Below are positions 27,455 through 35,088 of a stretch of 64,000 bases of DNA, piece by piece. Below the pieces are notes generated by a model, which did no database searches, was not told the DNA's origin, and worked only from the letters and a program-made list of their open reading frames with translations. The DNA is from Stutzerimonas stutzeri (GTDB taxonomy: Bacteria > Pseudomonadota > Gammaproteobacteria > Pseudomonadales > Pseudomonadaceae), in NCBI RefSeq assembly GCF_038561965.1, contig NZ_CP139348.1, forward strand, positions 4,030,001 through 4,094,000, given 5' to 3'. The translations under genes were made by a program, and so were the position numbers. Within the stretch, counting starts at the first letter, position 1. Every line of letters starts with the position of its first letter.

Positions 27455-28777
27455 GTGACCAATACTTCGAGCACAAATCCTTCGCAAACTGCGGCGACAA
27501 CTGGCGGCGCATTTGCGCCCCCTGCCCTTCCTGCCATCCATGACGCAGCACAGCAGGCCCGAAACCTACGACAGGTACTTCAAGACGATAAGCAGCGTAT
27601 CGGCTGCTTTGTTGGCGCTGGGTGCCCCTTAGGCGTCTACGATGCAGCTGGTAATAAAAGTATCGTCCTGATCCCGGCAGTCCTGGAGCTGACTAAGCGA
27701 ATCGCTGCCGGCCTCCAAGCTATCGACGAGGCCGCCGTCGCGAAGTCGAAATACAAAGCGAACTGGGATGCATTGTGGGCTGAGTGCAAATCGGATACAG
27801 AAAAAGATCCGACTGTCGAAGATGTTTTGACGGAACTACGCACTCTGGCCAATCGCCGAGGGACTGCCGCAGTGTTGGGGATGACGAAGACGGAGCTCAG
27901 CGAACTGGATGAAAAAATCTGCTTTCTGATCGCTGTGGAAGTTCGTAAGCCATTGCCCGAATACAGAAACGCCTACAACCGCTTCGCGTCCTGGATTGGC
28001 GGAGTGCACCGGGACTCACCCGTTGAGATATTTACACCTAATTACGACGTGCTTTTTGAACAAGCATTTGAACAACATCCGCTTCCCCATTTCGACGGCT
28101 TCGTAGGATCGCATAAACCCTGGTTTGACTTGTCATCAATTGAGCACGATGTAATACCGTCAAGGTGGACGAGACTGTGGAAGCTACACGGCTCAATCAA
28201 TTGGGAAAAAAGCGAAGAAATAGTAAACGGCGCGAAAGTTACGCGCGTCGTTCGCGTCACACGGGAAGCTGAAGCAGGCAAGGTCATGATATTCCCATCA
28301 CACCTCAAGTATGACCAAAGCCGCCGTATGCCATACCTCGCAATGCTCGACAGATTACGAGCATTCTTCCACGGGAAAGATGCTCCAAGATTAATAGTCT
28401 GTGGCTACTCCTTCCTTGATGAGCACTTGAATGAAGTTCTACTGGATGGTTTGCGAGGCAATCGCAACGCTCAATGCTTTGCCCTTATGTATTCGGGTCT
28501 CAATAACCACTCAAGAGCTGTTGAATATGCCGTAAAGCAAAGCAACCTTACGGTCCTTGCCTGGGACGGCGCAGTAGTGGGAACCCGCGTAGGTCTATAC
28601 CGTCCTGGGACAACTGGAGGAAATGAGCACAAGCCGTGGCTAACAGAGGAACAAGTAGGCGAGGACGAGCCTATAGTACTCCAGCCCCGAAGCCGCCTAG
28701 GTGACTTTCACTACTTCGGTCTATTTCTTGAGCAACTGTGCGGTGGAAGCAATCATGATGCGCAACACGCCCTTTAA
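27455..28777 (+). CDS. SIR2-family NADase of a SIR2-HerA antiphage system
   Basis: 440 residues from GTG 27455, chosen because AGGGA lies nine bases upstream; the frame is open from 27314 without a better start. The NAD-binding loop GAGCPLG (54-60), FTPNYDVLFEQA (193-204) and KLHGSINW (243-250) are the SIR2-like signature of NAD-consuming defence effectors. Its stop lies 23 bases inside the HerA gene, so the two are translationally coupled. In characterised SIR2-HerA systems the SIR2 subunits assemble on a HerA hexamer and deplete NAD or nick DNA on infection. GC is lower than in the flanking core genes, a sign of transfer. Confidence 0.88.
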   Translation: MTNTSSTNPSQTAATTGGAFAPPALPAIHDAAQQARNLRQVLQDDKQRIGCFVGAGCPLGVYDAAGNKSIVLIPAVLELTKRIAAGLQAIDEAAVAKSKYKANWDALWAECKSDTEKDPTVEDVLTELRTLANRRGTAAVLGMTKTELSELDEKICFLIAVEVRKPLPEYRNAYNRFASWIGGVHRDSPVEIFTPNYDVLFEQAFEQHPLPHFDGFVGSHKPWFDLSSIEHDVIPSRWTRLWKLHGSINWEKSEEIVNGAKVTRVVRVTREAEAGKVMIFPSHLKYDQSRRMPYLAMLDRLRAFFHGKDAPRLIVCGYSFLDEHLNEVLLDGLRGNRNAQCFALMYSGLNNHSRAVEYAVKQSNLTVLAWDGAVVGTRVGLYRPGTTGGNEHKPWLTEEQVGEDEPIVLQPRSRLGDFHYFGLFLEQLCGGSNHDAQHAL

Positions 28778-30635
28778 TTCTGATCCATCTCGACTGGGAA
28801 GTGTTGAGGACGTCAATGGTTCCAGTATTAGCGTGAAACTTTCTGATAGCACACCGGGAGGGCTTCTATTCGTAAATGGTGAGGCGTATCGAGTTGGCCA
28901 AGTTGGCGGTTTTGTTCGCATTCCATCTGGCTATGTAGACTTATATGGCGTCATATCGCAAGTTGGGGCCGGTGCCGCGCCAGGCCCGCCTGAGCTTGCG
29001 CCTCAATTTGGCAATCGCTGGCTTAGGGTAGAGCTCGTGGGACAAGGACGAAGAGGGACTAAATTTGAGCGCGGTATCGCCCAATACCCATCGATTGGAG
29101 ACTCAGTACATGTAGTCACTGAGTCCGATTTAAAAACAGTTTATGCGCCGGAGGACGACGATGGCTATGTAGCAGTGGGGCGCGTTACCAGCGCCGACTC
29201 TATTCGTGCATACCTGGATATGAACCGCCTAGTTACCCGCCATTCGGCCATTGTCGGAAGTACAGGCTCAGGAAAGTCAAACGCAGTAGCAAATATATTG
29301 GGCGCTGTTTCCGATCGATCACGCTTTCAGTCTGCCCGCGTGGTGTTGTTCGATCTTCATGGGGAGTACGCAAAGGCGTTTGGTGATCAGGCTCGTGTAT
29401 TTCGAGTAGGCGCTGACATAAATGCGGGAGAACGGGAGTTACATGTTCCGTTTTGGGCACTTACAGCCGAAGAGTTTATCTCTCTGTCGATGGGCTCTGT
29501 CACCGGTACTCCGTTGACCTTATTGCAAGAAAAGTTGCTAGCCAGCAAGCGCGCGGCTAAGGCCGGAGGTCTTGCGCATGGCTTACCCGACCTCACAATC
29601 ACAGTTGATACACCTCTGCCATTCTCGGCGTACCAACTTTGGCATGACCTATACTCGCTTCATTGCGCTAGCCACTCCGTTAGTAAAAATCAGAACCAGA
29701 CTGAGGCTACACGAGCATATTTAGAGGACGGCACGCCACCAATTAAGCAAGTGGGAAATGGCGATCTACTTTCTCGACCTCGTTTCAGGCCATTAAAAGA
29801 TGTAAAAGATGACCCTGACAAAGTTTATTCTGGGCTATATAGCGATTTACCCCGCGCGCATCTCGATAGCTTCGAAAGCAAACTTCGCGATCCTCGGATG
29901 CAGTTTCTATTTCGCCCAGGCCAGTGGGCGCCAGATAAAAACGGTACGACCGTCGCGGATCTTGACGCGCTGCTCGAAGAATGGATCGGTGCGGACAAAC
30001 CTATCTCAGTATTTGATTTATCAGGCATTCCCACCGCTGTGGTAGACGATTTGGTTGGTGCTGTTCTGCGAATACTGTATGACTCAATCTTCTGGGGCCG
30101 AATGAAGAAAGAGGGCGGGAGGAGCCGGCCACTCTTAGTCGTTCTTGAAGAGGCGCACGTATATTTAGGCCCACAAGCAAGAAACCGAGCTTCAACAGCA
30201 GCAAAACGCATCGCAAAAGAGGGTAGAAAGTACGGAGTTGGATTGATGCTGGTTAGCCAGCGCCCATCTGAAATAGATACAACCATCCTCTCACAATGCG
30301 GAACTGTTATTGCTCTCCGCCTGACTAACGACTCAGACCGCTCCCAAGTTACGTCTTGCGCATCTGACAACTTAAAGGGCCTTTTTTCAATGCTACCTAT
30401 TCTCCGGACCGGCGAAGCGTTAATCGTCGGCGAGGCCGTCAATATGCCAATCAGAGCTATTATTGATCGACCTCCTGAAGGTAGGCGCCCTGAAAGTGAC
30501 GATCCAGCAGTCGTAGTACCAAAGGACAATAATGGAAATCGTATAAGAAGTGGCGGCTGGACTGAGCCTGTTCTTGACGAGAATTACAAGCCATTAATTG
30601 AAGCTTGGCGTAAACAGGACCCAAACGCAGGGTGA
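28755..30635 (+). CDS. HerA-like ATPase/helicase of a SIR2-HerA system
   Basis: 626 residues from ATG 28755, with GGTGGA seven bases upstream. HerA/HAS-barrel N-terminus (residues 10-150); Walker A GSTGSGKS at 168-175; DLHGEY at about 200-205; Walker B LLVVLEEAH at 460-468; and a sensor/arginine-finger region LMLVSQRPSEID near 497-508. All motor residues look intact. FtsK/HerA ATPases form hexameric rings that translocate DNA; here the ring should scaffold or regulate the SIR2 partner. Low-GC coding as in SIR2. Confidence 0.9.
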   Translation: MMRNTPFNSDPSRLGSVEDVNGSSISVKLSDSTPGGLLFVNGEAYRVGQVGGFVRIPSGYVDLYGVISQVGAGAAPGPPELAPQFGNRWLRVELVGQGRRGTKFERGIAQYPSIGDSVHVVTESDLKTVYAPEDDDGYVAVGRVTSADSIRAYLDMNRLVTRHSAIVGSTGSGKSNAVANILGAVSDRSRFQSARVVLFDLHGEYAKAFGDQARVFRVGADINAGERELHVPFWALTAEEFISLSMGSVTGTPLTLLQEKLLASKRAAKAGGLAHGLPDLTITVDTPLPFSAYQLWHDLYSLHCASHSVSKNQNQTEATRAYLEDGTPPIKQVGNGDLLSRPRFRPLKDVKDDPDKVYSGLYSDLPRAHLDSFESKLRDPRMQFLFRPGQWAPDKNGTTVADLDALLEEWIGADKPISVFDLSGIPTAVVDDLVGAVLRILYDSIFWGRMKKEGGRSRPLLVVLEEAHVYLGPQARNRASTAAKRIAKEGRKYGVGLMLVSQRPSEIDTTILSQCGTVIALRLTNDSDRSQVTSCASDNLKGLFSMLPILRTGEALIVGEAVNMPIRAIIDRPPEGRRPESDDPAVVVPKDNNGNRIRSGGWTEPVLDENYKPLIEAWRKQDPNAG

Positions 30636-30682
30636 TCTATTCCGTAAACCCTACTATTGAACAAAACCAAAGGAAAAGCCTA

Positions 30683-30892
30683 ATGGAACGTACCGCAGTC
30701 ACATCAAGCAATGTCTGTTCAATTGGCTATGACGTTGACAGCCAAACTCTTGAAGTAGAGTACAACAACGGGGCTGTATATCAATATTCAGGCGTTCCTG
30801 AATATGAATATACAGGGCTCATGGATTCGGGCTCAAAAGGCACACGTATGCATTCGCATATTAAGAAGCAGTATTCCTGCTCGAAGCTCTGA
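30683..30892 (+). CDS. KTSC-domain small protein
   Basis: 69 residues that are essentially one KTSC domain (SSNVCSIGYDVDSQTLEVEY, VYQYSGVP, GLMDSGSKG, HIKKQY). The domain was first defined at the C-terminus of some lysyl-tRNA synthetases and is a suspected RNA-binding module. The ATG is preceded by AAAGGAA; an upstream start at 30632 lacks this and adds an unrelated tail. It begins 47 bases after HerA in the same direction and may be a third component of the defence module or an unrelated passenger. Confidence 0.8.
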   Translation: MERTAVTSSNVCSIGYDVDSQTLEVEYNNGAVYQYSGVPEYEYTGLMDSGSKGTRMHSHIKKQYSCSKL

Positions 30893-31264
30893 CATCAGCC
30901 TGTGAAGGCAATGGGGCAGACCATGGCTTAGGAAATTAAACCTGGTCTTTCCCTGCTGCCCACCCACCGCAATCTCAATCCTGAGCGCGCACGAGCCACA
31001 GATCAGCACATTACCGCAACTATATCGATGCCTGCTTGCCACGCTTGTGTGAGCGGGCAAGTAATGTACCCCAGCGTTGGTAACGGCTCCCTAATCAACA
31101 CCTGACCGTTTCGCGGTACAAAAAACAGTCCACTGGCGGTACAGTGCCCAGCTTTTACAGCTTTCGCTTAATTTCGCTCGAACCGCTCTACGGCGCTGCC
31201 TTCAGCTCACTGTACCTGCGCTAAGCTACGCCCGATTTCACGGGCTTTGCAGTGTTTCCAGGCA
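30893..31264 (+). other. Intergenic region bearing four TGTACC/GGTACA repeats
   Basis: No gene. TGTACC occurs at 31065-31070 and 31211-31216, and GGTACA at 31115-31120 and 31138-31143, clustered within 152 bases next to the second attachment copy. Such clusters near an attachment core can be integrase arm sites. The integrase itself is absent, so this is only suggestive. Confidence 0.4.
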
Positions 31265-31310
31265 ACTCATAATCCTTTGGTCCACGGTTCGAGTCCGTGT
31301 GGGCCCACCA
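31265..31310 (+). repeat. Direct repeat copy 2 (second attachment site)
   Basis: 46 bases identical to 22067-22112, from the anticodon loop of tRNA-Ile(CAU) to CCA. The 5' half of the tRNA is missing, so this is a footprint and not a second gene. It is followed by a copied tRNA terminator. Confidence 0.92.
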
Positions 31311-31315
31311 CCTTT

Positions 31316-31340
31316 AAAGCCGCGCACTGCGCGGCTTTTT
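31316..31340 (+). terminator. Duplicated tRNA terminator
   Basis: Same hairpin as after the tRNA: AAAGCCGCGC with GCGCGGCTTT around a three-base loop, then T residues. It now lies 38 bases beyond the 3' end of the minus-strand hipA gene, pointing toward it. Confidence 0.8.
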
Positions 31341-31378
31341 CGTATCCGGCGGCACTCTCTGGAGTCGCCCCAAGCGGG

Positions 31379-32575
31379 CTAGCCAAACGTCTGCATAAAT
31401 GGCTCAGCACAATGCCTGATTGCCGCGACCACATGCGGTGCCTGCTCGCCCAGCTCAGTTGAGCGAGCTAGCACCCGCTCCAGTGCTTGCAACTGCTTGC
31501 GGATCACTTCTTCCGGCTGCGCCACATCGCAGACCCGCGCGAAGTCCAGCAGCCCTTGGCGCGAGGCGAACAGCGACTTGTTGCCCACAAGGTCCAGCGC
31601 CAATACGTCCTCTGGAATATAGGCCGTGGTGTTGACGATATCGTAGGCCGGGGCGAGTCGCGCATCGCGCTGGGTCGGGTCGGAATACAGCAGCCCAAAG
31701 TTCTTCAGATGGGCGTCGCCATTACCGACGATGCAGCTCAGGGCCACCATGGCAAATAGCTGCGCCAATGAGCTCTGCACCTGTTCGGGCGGGCAGAACA
31801 GGCGGACGGCCTTGGCGATGGCCGAATAGCTCTTGCTGTACTTTTGCTCCGCAGCCAGCCCCATCAATGCCGCCATATCCTCGAAACCGATGGGGTTGAG
31901 CTGCTTATCCCTGTCGAAGCGGCGCATTACGAACAGCTTGGCATTGGCGGAGAGGTAGAACTCCGGCACTGCAATGCCCGCCTCCTTGGCCACAGACATG
32001 CAAAGGAACTCGTTGATCGCCAGCCCCGGGAACTCATCGCGGCCGCTCTTGATGATCAGGTCAGAGGTTTTCGAGGTGAAGCGCTGTGGCGCTGAATCCG
32101 GATGCTCTGGCACCAGCACCTTCGGCTGCACGCCCGATATGCCGGCACGCAGGATGTAGCGATCCACCAGGCCGGCGAAAATATCTTCTGCACCGTCCCA
32201 GGCGAGGATTTCTTCGAGTTTTTCTCCGGGGAACTGCTGCCTGCGCAACAGCGCATCGACCTCAGGCGAGCTGACCGCCACCCGCCCGATAGGCGAACTG
32301 CTACCAGACAGCGCCAACAGCAACATCGGGTCAACGTTCGCCACCTTGGCCAGGCGGTTGCGCAGCTGCTCCAGGACGTACCCTTCCGGCAGGTTCATCT
32401 GGAAAATGGGGTGCAGCTCCCGATGGCGGAATTCGTCCAGGCGCACCGGCATGAGCAAGCTGATGGCGGCCTTTGCTTCTGCGTCCTCGCGGTAGCGGAA
32501 CAGATAGTCTCCGGCGCTGGTAAGAATCTTCCCGCTGTCACCCTCTGGCGTTGCAACCTGCAGCACGGCTGTCAT
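31379..32575 (-). CDS. hipA: HipA-family serine/threonine kinase toxin
   Basis: 398 residues. HipA N1-type domain, then the kinase-like core: GISGVQPKVLV (about 144-154), SDLIIKSG with the ATP-binding Lys, MRRFDRD, and the catalytic loop GNGDAHLKNFGLLY whose Asp is the expected base, followed by LAPAYDIV. HipA toxins phosphorylate glutamyl-tRNA synthetase or another target and cause growth arrest. Overlaps the upstream antitoxin by ATGA. No truncation seen; the target is unknown. Confidence 0.88.
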   Translation of the reverse strand: MTAVLQVATPEGDSGKILTSAGDYLFRYREDAEAKAAISLLMPVRLDEFRHRELHPIFQMNLPEGYVLEQLRNRLAKVANVDPMLLLALSGSSSPIGRVAVSSPEVDALLRRQQFPGEKLEEILAWDGAEDIFAGLVDRYILRAGISGVQPKVLVPEHPDSAPQRFTSKTSDLIIKSGRDEFPGLAINEFLCMSVAKEAGIAVPEFYLSANAKLFVMRRFDRDKQLNPIGFEDMAALMGLAAEQKYSKSYSAIAKAVRLFCPPEQVQSSLAQLFAMVALSCIVGNGDAHLKNFGLLYSDPTQRDARLAPAYDIVNTTAYIPEDVLALDLVGNKSLFASRQGLLDFARVCDVAQPEEVIRKQLQALERVLARSTELGEQAPHVVAAIRHCAEPFMQTFG

Positions 32576-32826
32576 CAGTCGAATACTCCGTGGATTTCGT
32601 CCAGCGTGGGCATGGCTGCCGGCACCACATTGAGCTCAGCGTCGAGGGCTGCCAGCACTCGCGCATAGGCAATCATCCCCACCGAGAGGTCGCCCTTCTC
32701 GATGGCGATAACCTTTTGCCGGGTGATGCCGGCCAGGGAAGCGAGCGCGGCTTGAGTCAGCCCGCGATTGAGACGGCGCTGCCGAAGCTGCTCGCCAAGG
32801 CGCAGTGTGATGAGGGAGTAGTCCAT
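32575..32826 (-). CDS. hipB: HipB-like Xre-family antitoxin
   Basis: 83 residues from ATG 32826; a TTG six codons upstream (32844) is also possible since neither has a good ribosome site. A helix-turn-helix is clear (RRLNRGLTQAALASLAGITRQKVIAIEKG). It should neutralise HipA and repress the operon. The gene stop overlaps the hipA ATG, the normal antitoxin-first order. An inverted repeat lies just upstream. Confidence 0.87.
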   Translation of the reverse strand: MDYSLITLRLGEQLRQRRLNRGLTQAALASLAGITRQKVIAIEKGDLSVGMIAYARVLAALDAELNVVPAAMPTLDEIHGVFD

Positions 32827-32831
32827 GTTCT

Positions 32832-32867
32832 GTATACGCGACAATTTTTATGAAATGTAACGTATAC
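32832..32867 (-). promoter_or_regulatory. Probable hipBA operator
   Basis: GTATACG (32832-32838) and CGTATAC (32861-32867) are exact inverted copies, and each contains the self-complementary hexamer GTATAC. They flank an A/T-rich stretch directly before hipB, where HipB-type repressors bind paired sites. Confidence 0.6.
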
Positions 32868-32984
32868 CTGACCAGCCAAGAAATCAAAGGTCTTTGGCTT
32901 GCTCAACTCCACGAAGCGGCGCTACGACTGCGTTTGCGGTAGGTTTCCAGCACCTGCTGATAGTTCTCTACGCTCGCGCCAGGT

Positions 32985-33028
32985 GGTTAAGTCCGTGTGG
33001 GTCCGCCACCATCAAAGCCGCGCGGTGC
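32985..33028 (+). repeat. Direct repeat copy 3, decayed
   Basis: GGTT..GTCCGTGTGGG followed by a diverged CCCACC and an AAAGCCGCGC half-hairpin aligns with the T-arm, acceptor and terminator of tRNA-Ile(CAU), with several substitutions. Eleven bases (32991-33001) are identical. It marks an older outer boundary of integrations at this tRNA. Confidence 0.7.
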
Positions 33029-33087
33029 TGGGGCCGTGACGCTACCCAATGAAGCCTCTGCGCCTGCGCCACGTGGCCACTATTGGT

Positions 33088-33107
33088 AATAACCAAATCG
33101 CATATAA
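33088..33107 (+). promoter_or_regulatory. CysB-like regulatory sequence upstream of the SLC13 permease
   Basis: ATAACCAAATCGCATATAAA resembles the A/T-rich ATAACxAAAxxGxATATAA sequence seen before sulfur-assimilation genes in pseudomonads. It lies 99 bases before the permease ATG, which itself has AAGGA. Assigned from memory of the pattern. Confidence 0.4.
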
Positions 33108-33206
33108 ACATCAGGAAAGGTTTCTGGACTCTCTAAGCTGACGTCTCTATCGTGCGCCGCGGGGTCGTTGTTTCGACCCGACTACTCGCCACCCTTAAGG
33201 ACGTCC

Positions 33207-34997
33207 ATGCTTCCAGAATCGCTGCCGCTGTTGTTCGTCTGCGCCTTGCTGATCTGGGTGTTGGTGGCGTTCGTAAGGGAGAGCTGGAGCCCGGATATCG
33301 TCGTGGCGATTGCTGTGGCGGTGCTGCTGGCGACGCAGCTGCTGACGCCCGGCGAGGTGCTCGGTGTGCTGTCCAACTCGGCCCCGGTCACCATCGCCTG
33401 CATGTTCATCATTTCCGCGGCACTGGAACGTACCGGCTGCATCGATGCGCTGGGCAATTGGCTCGGCAATCTGGTGGGCACCAGCCCTACGCGGGTACTG
33501 TTCGGCCTGACGATCACTGCATTGGTAATCTCCGCCTGCCTGAACAACACACCGGTGGTGGCGATCCTTACCCCTGTGGCGATTTCGCTGGCCAAGCGCG
33601 CCGGCACCACGCCCTCCAAGCTGCTGATTCCGCTGTCGTACGCGACCATTCTTGGCGGCACGCTGACGATGATCGGCACCTCGACCAACATTCTTGTCGA
33701 CGGCGTGGCGCGCAAAGCAGGCCTGGCGCCGTTCGGCATGTTCGAAATCACTGGGGCAGGCCTGATCATGGCCGCCGCCGGGATGGCCTATCTGCTGACC
33801 ATCGGCAAGCATCTGCTGCCGGAACGCGACACGCTGTCCAAGTTGCTCGGCCCGCGCCTGGATCGCAATTTCATGACCGAGCTGCGCGTGCCGTCGAACT
33901 CGCCGGTGATCGGCAAGACCATTGCCGAGGCCAACCTCAACGGCGGCAGCGGCCTGCAGGTACTGCAGGTTAGCCGTGAAGCCCAGGTGTTCAGCCGCCC
34001 GGAGCATGACTTCACCCTGAACGCCGGCGACCTGCTGATGATTCACGGCCAGGTAAAGGACGTGGTGGAGCTGCGCGAAAGTGGCCACCTGACCTTCAAC
34101 CGTGGCGACGCCTTCGAAACCATCAGCAGTGAGGACGTAATTCTCGCCGAGGCCATCGTCGGCCGCGGCTCGCGCTACAGCCACCGCCCGATGCGCGATC
34201 TCGACCTTTCTGCGCGCTATGGCATCAGCGTGCTGGCGGTGCATCGCCAGGACGAGAACATCCAGGGCAACTTCGACGATTTCCAGCTGCAGTTCGGCGA
34301 CGTGATGCTGGTCGAAGGTACGCCGGCGCAGATCAAGCGTTTCGCCGATAACGGTGAGCTGATCAGCCTCAATGCCGTGCAGGAGCGCGCCTTCCGCCGC
34401 GACAAAGCACCGATCGCAATCATCGCCACGCTGGCAGTCATGACGCTGGCGGCCTTCGGCGTGATGCCCATCGAGGGCCTGGCGATCATCGGCGCGGCAT
34501 CCGTGCTGGCGACCCGCTGCCTGGATGTTGAGGATGCCTATAAAGCGGTGGACTGGAAGATCCTCAGTCTCATCTTCGGCATGCTGGCGATCAGCATCGC
34601 CATGGACAAGGTGGGCCTGGTGCAGCTGATCGTGCAGAACGTGACCACGCTGACGCCCTGGGCCGGGCCGCTGTTCATGCTTTCCTTTATCTACCTGCTG
34701 ACGTCCTTGCTCACCGAGATGCTGTCGAACAACGCTGTGGCGGTGCTCATCACCCCGATCGCCATCGGCCTGGCCCAGCACATGGGTGTCGACCCCCGTG
34801 CGTTCGTGGTCGCGGTGATGTTCGCCGCCAGCGCCAGCTTCGCCACGCCGATCGGCTATCAGACCAACACCTTTGTCTATAACGCCGGCGGCTATCGCTT
34901 CACCGACTTTCTCAAGATCGGCATCCCGCTGAACCTGCTGCTGTGGATGGTCGGCACGCTGGTGATCCCGCTGTTCTGGCCGCTTACGCCGCTTTGA
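33207..34997 (+). CDS. SLC13/DASS family anion permease with paired TrkA-C domains
   Basis: 596 residues. About six membrane helices, then two RCK_C (TrkA-C) domains at roughly 205-385, then about five more helices. Two signature halves are seen: ACLNNTPVVAILTPV and SMTEM-like TEMLSNNAVAVLITPIAI, each carrying the ion/substrate Asn motif. The layout is that of sulfate- or other anion-transporting SLC13 proteins. The neighbouring sulfhydrylase gene and a CysB-like site favour sulfate; this is inference. ATG 33207 is used because the open frame upstream lacks a ribosome site. Confidence 0.85.
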   Translation: MLPESLPLLFVCALLIWVLVAFVRESWSPDIVVAIAVAVLLATQLLTPGEVLGVLSNSAPVTIACMFIISAALERTGCIDALGNWLGNLVGTSPTRVLFGLTITALVISACLNNTPVVAILTPVAISLAKRAGTTPSKLLIPLSYATILGGTLTMIGTSTNILVDGVARKAGLAPFGMFEITGAGLIMAAAGMAYLLTIGKHLLPERDTLSKLLGPRLDRNFMTELRVPSNSPVIGKTIAEANLNGGSGLQVLQVSREAQVFSRPEHDFTLNAGDLLMIHGQVKDVVELRESGHLTFNRGDAFETISSEDVILAEAIVGRGSRYSHRPMRDLDLSARYGISVLAVHRQDENIQGNFDDFQLQFGDVMLVEGTPAQIKRFADNGELISLNAVQERAFRRDKAPIAIIATLAVMTLAAFGVMPIEGLAIIGAASVLATRCLDVEDAYKAVDWKILSLIFGMLAISIAMDKVGLVQLIVQNVTTLTPWAGPLFMLSFIYLLTSLLTEMLSNNAVAVLITPIAIGLAQHMGVDPRAFVVAVMFAASASFATPIGYQTNTFVYNAGGYRFTDFLKIGIPLNLLLWMVGTLVIPLFWPLTPL

Positions 34998-35088
34998 CGA
35001 TCAGGCTTGCCCTGGGTCATTGACCGGTTTGCCATTCAGTTTCATGCTCTGCGGCCTTTGCCCGACCAACAAGAAAAAGGAGCGAGTC

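Larger units (their letters stand above)
22067..31310 (+). mobile_element. tRNA-Ile-integrated genomic island, 9.2 kb, integrase lost
   Basis: Bounded by two exact 46-bp copies of the tRNA 3' end, each followed by a copy of the tRNA terminator. Cargo: Fic remnant, PAAR effector candidate with lipoprotein, two exported proteins, NERD nuclease, SIR2-HerA pair and KTSC gene. GC content falls visibly over the SIR2 and HerA genes. No integrase, excisionase or transfer gene is present, so it is probably fixed. Boundaries are seen directly; the mechanism is inferred. Confidence 0.82.
31311..33011 (+). mobile_element. Second, tandem tRNA-derived element carrying HipBA
   Basis: Lies between attachment copy 2 and a decayed copy 3. 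Its only cargo is a hipBA pair; no integrase. Its outer boundary is worn, so it would be older than the first island. The reading as a separate element is inferred from the three copies. Confidence 0.55.

Noticed and set aside
31262..31310. Second tRNA gene
   Set aside because: Only the 3' part of tRNA-Ile is present; D-arm and 5' acceptor strand are missing, so it is an attachment footprint.
22113..33206. Integrase or transposase in the accessory region
   Set aside because: No frame in the region shows a tyrosine or serine recombinase or DDE transposase motif; only attachment footprints remain.
33195..34781. 528-codon minus-strand frame opposite the SLC13 permease
   Set aside because: Antisense shadow with His/Gln/Asp-rich composition; the plus strand encodes a clear transporter.
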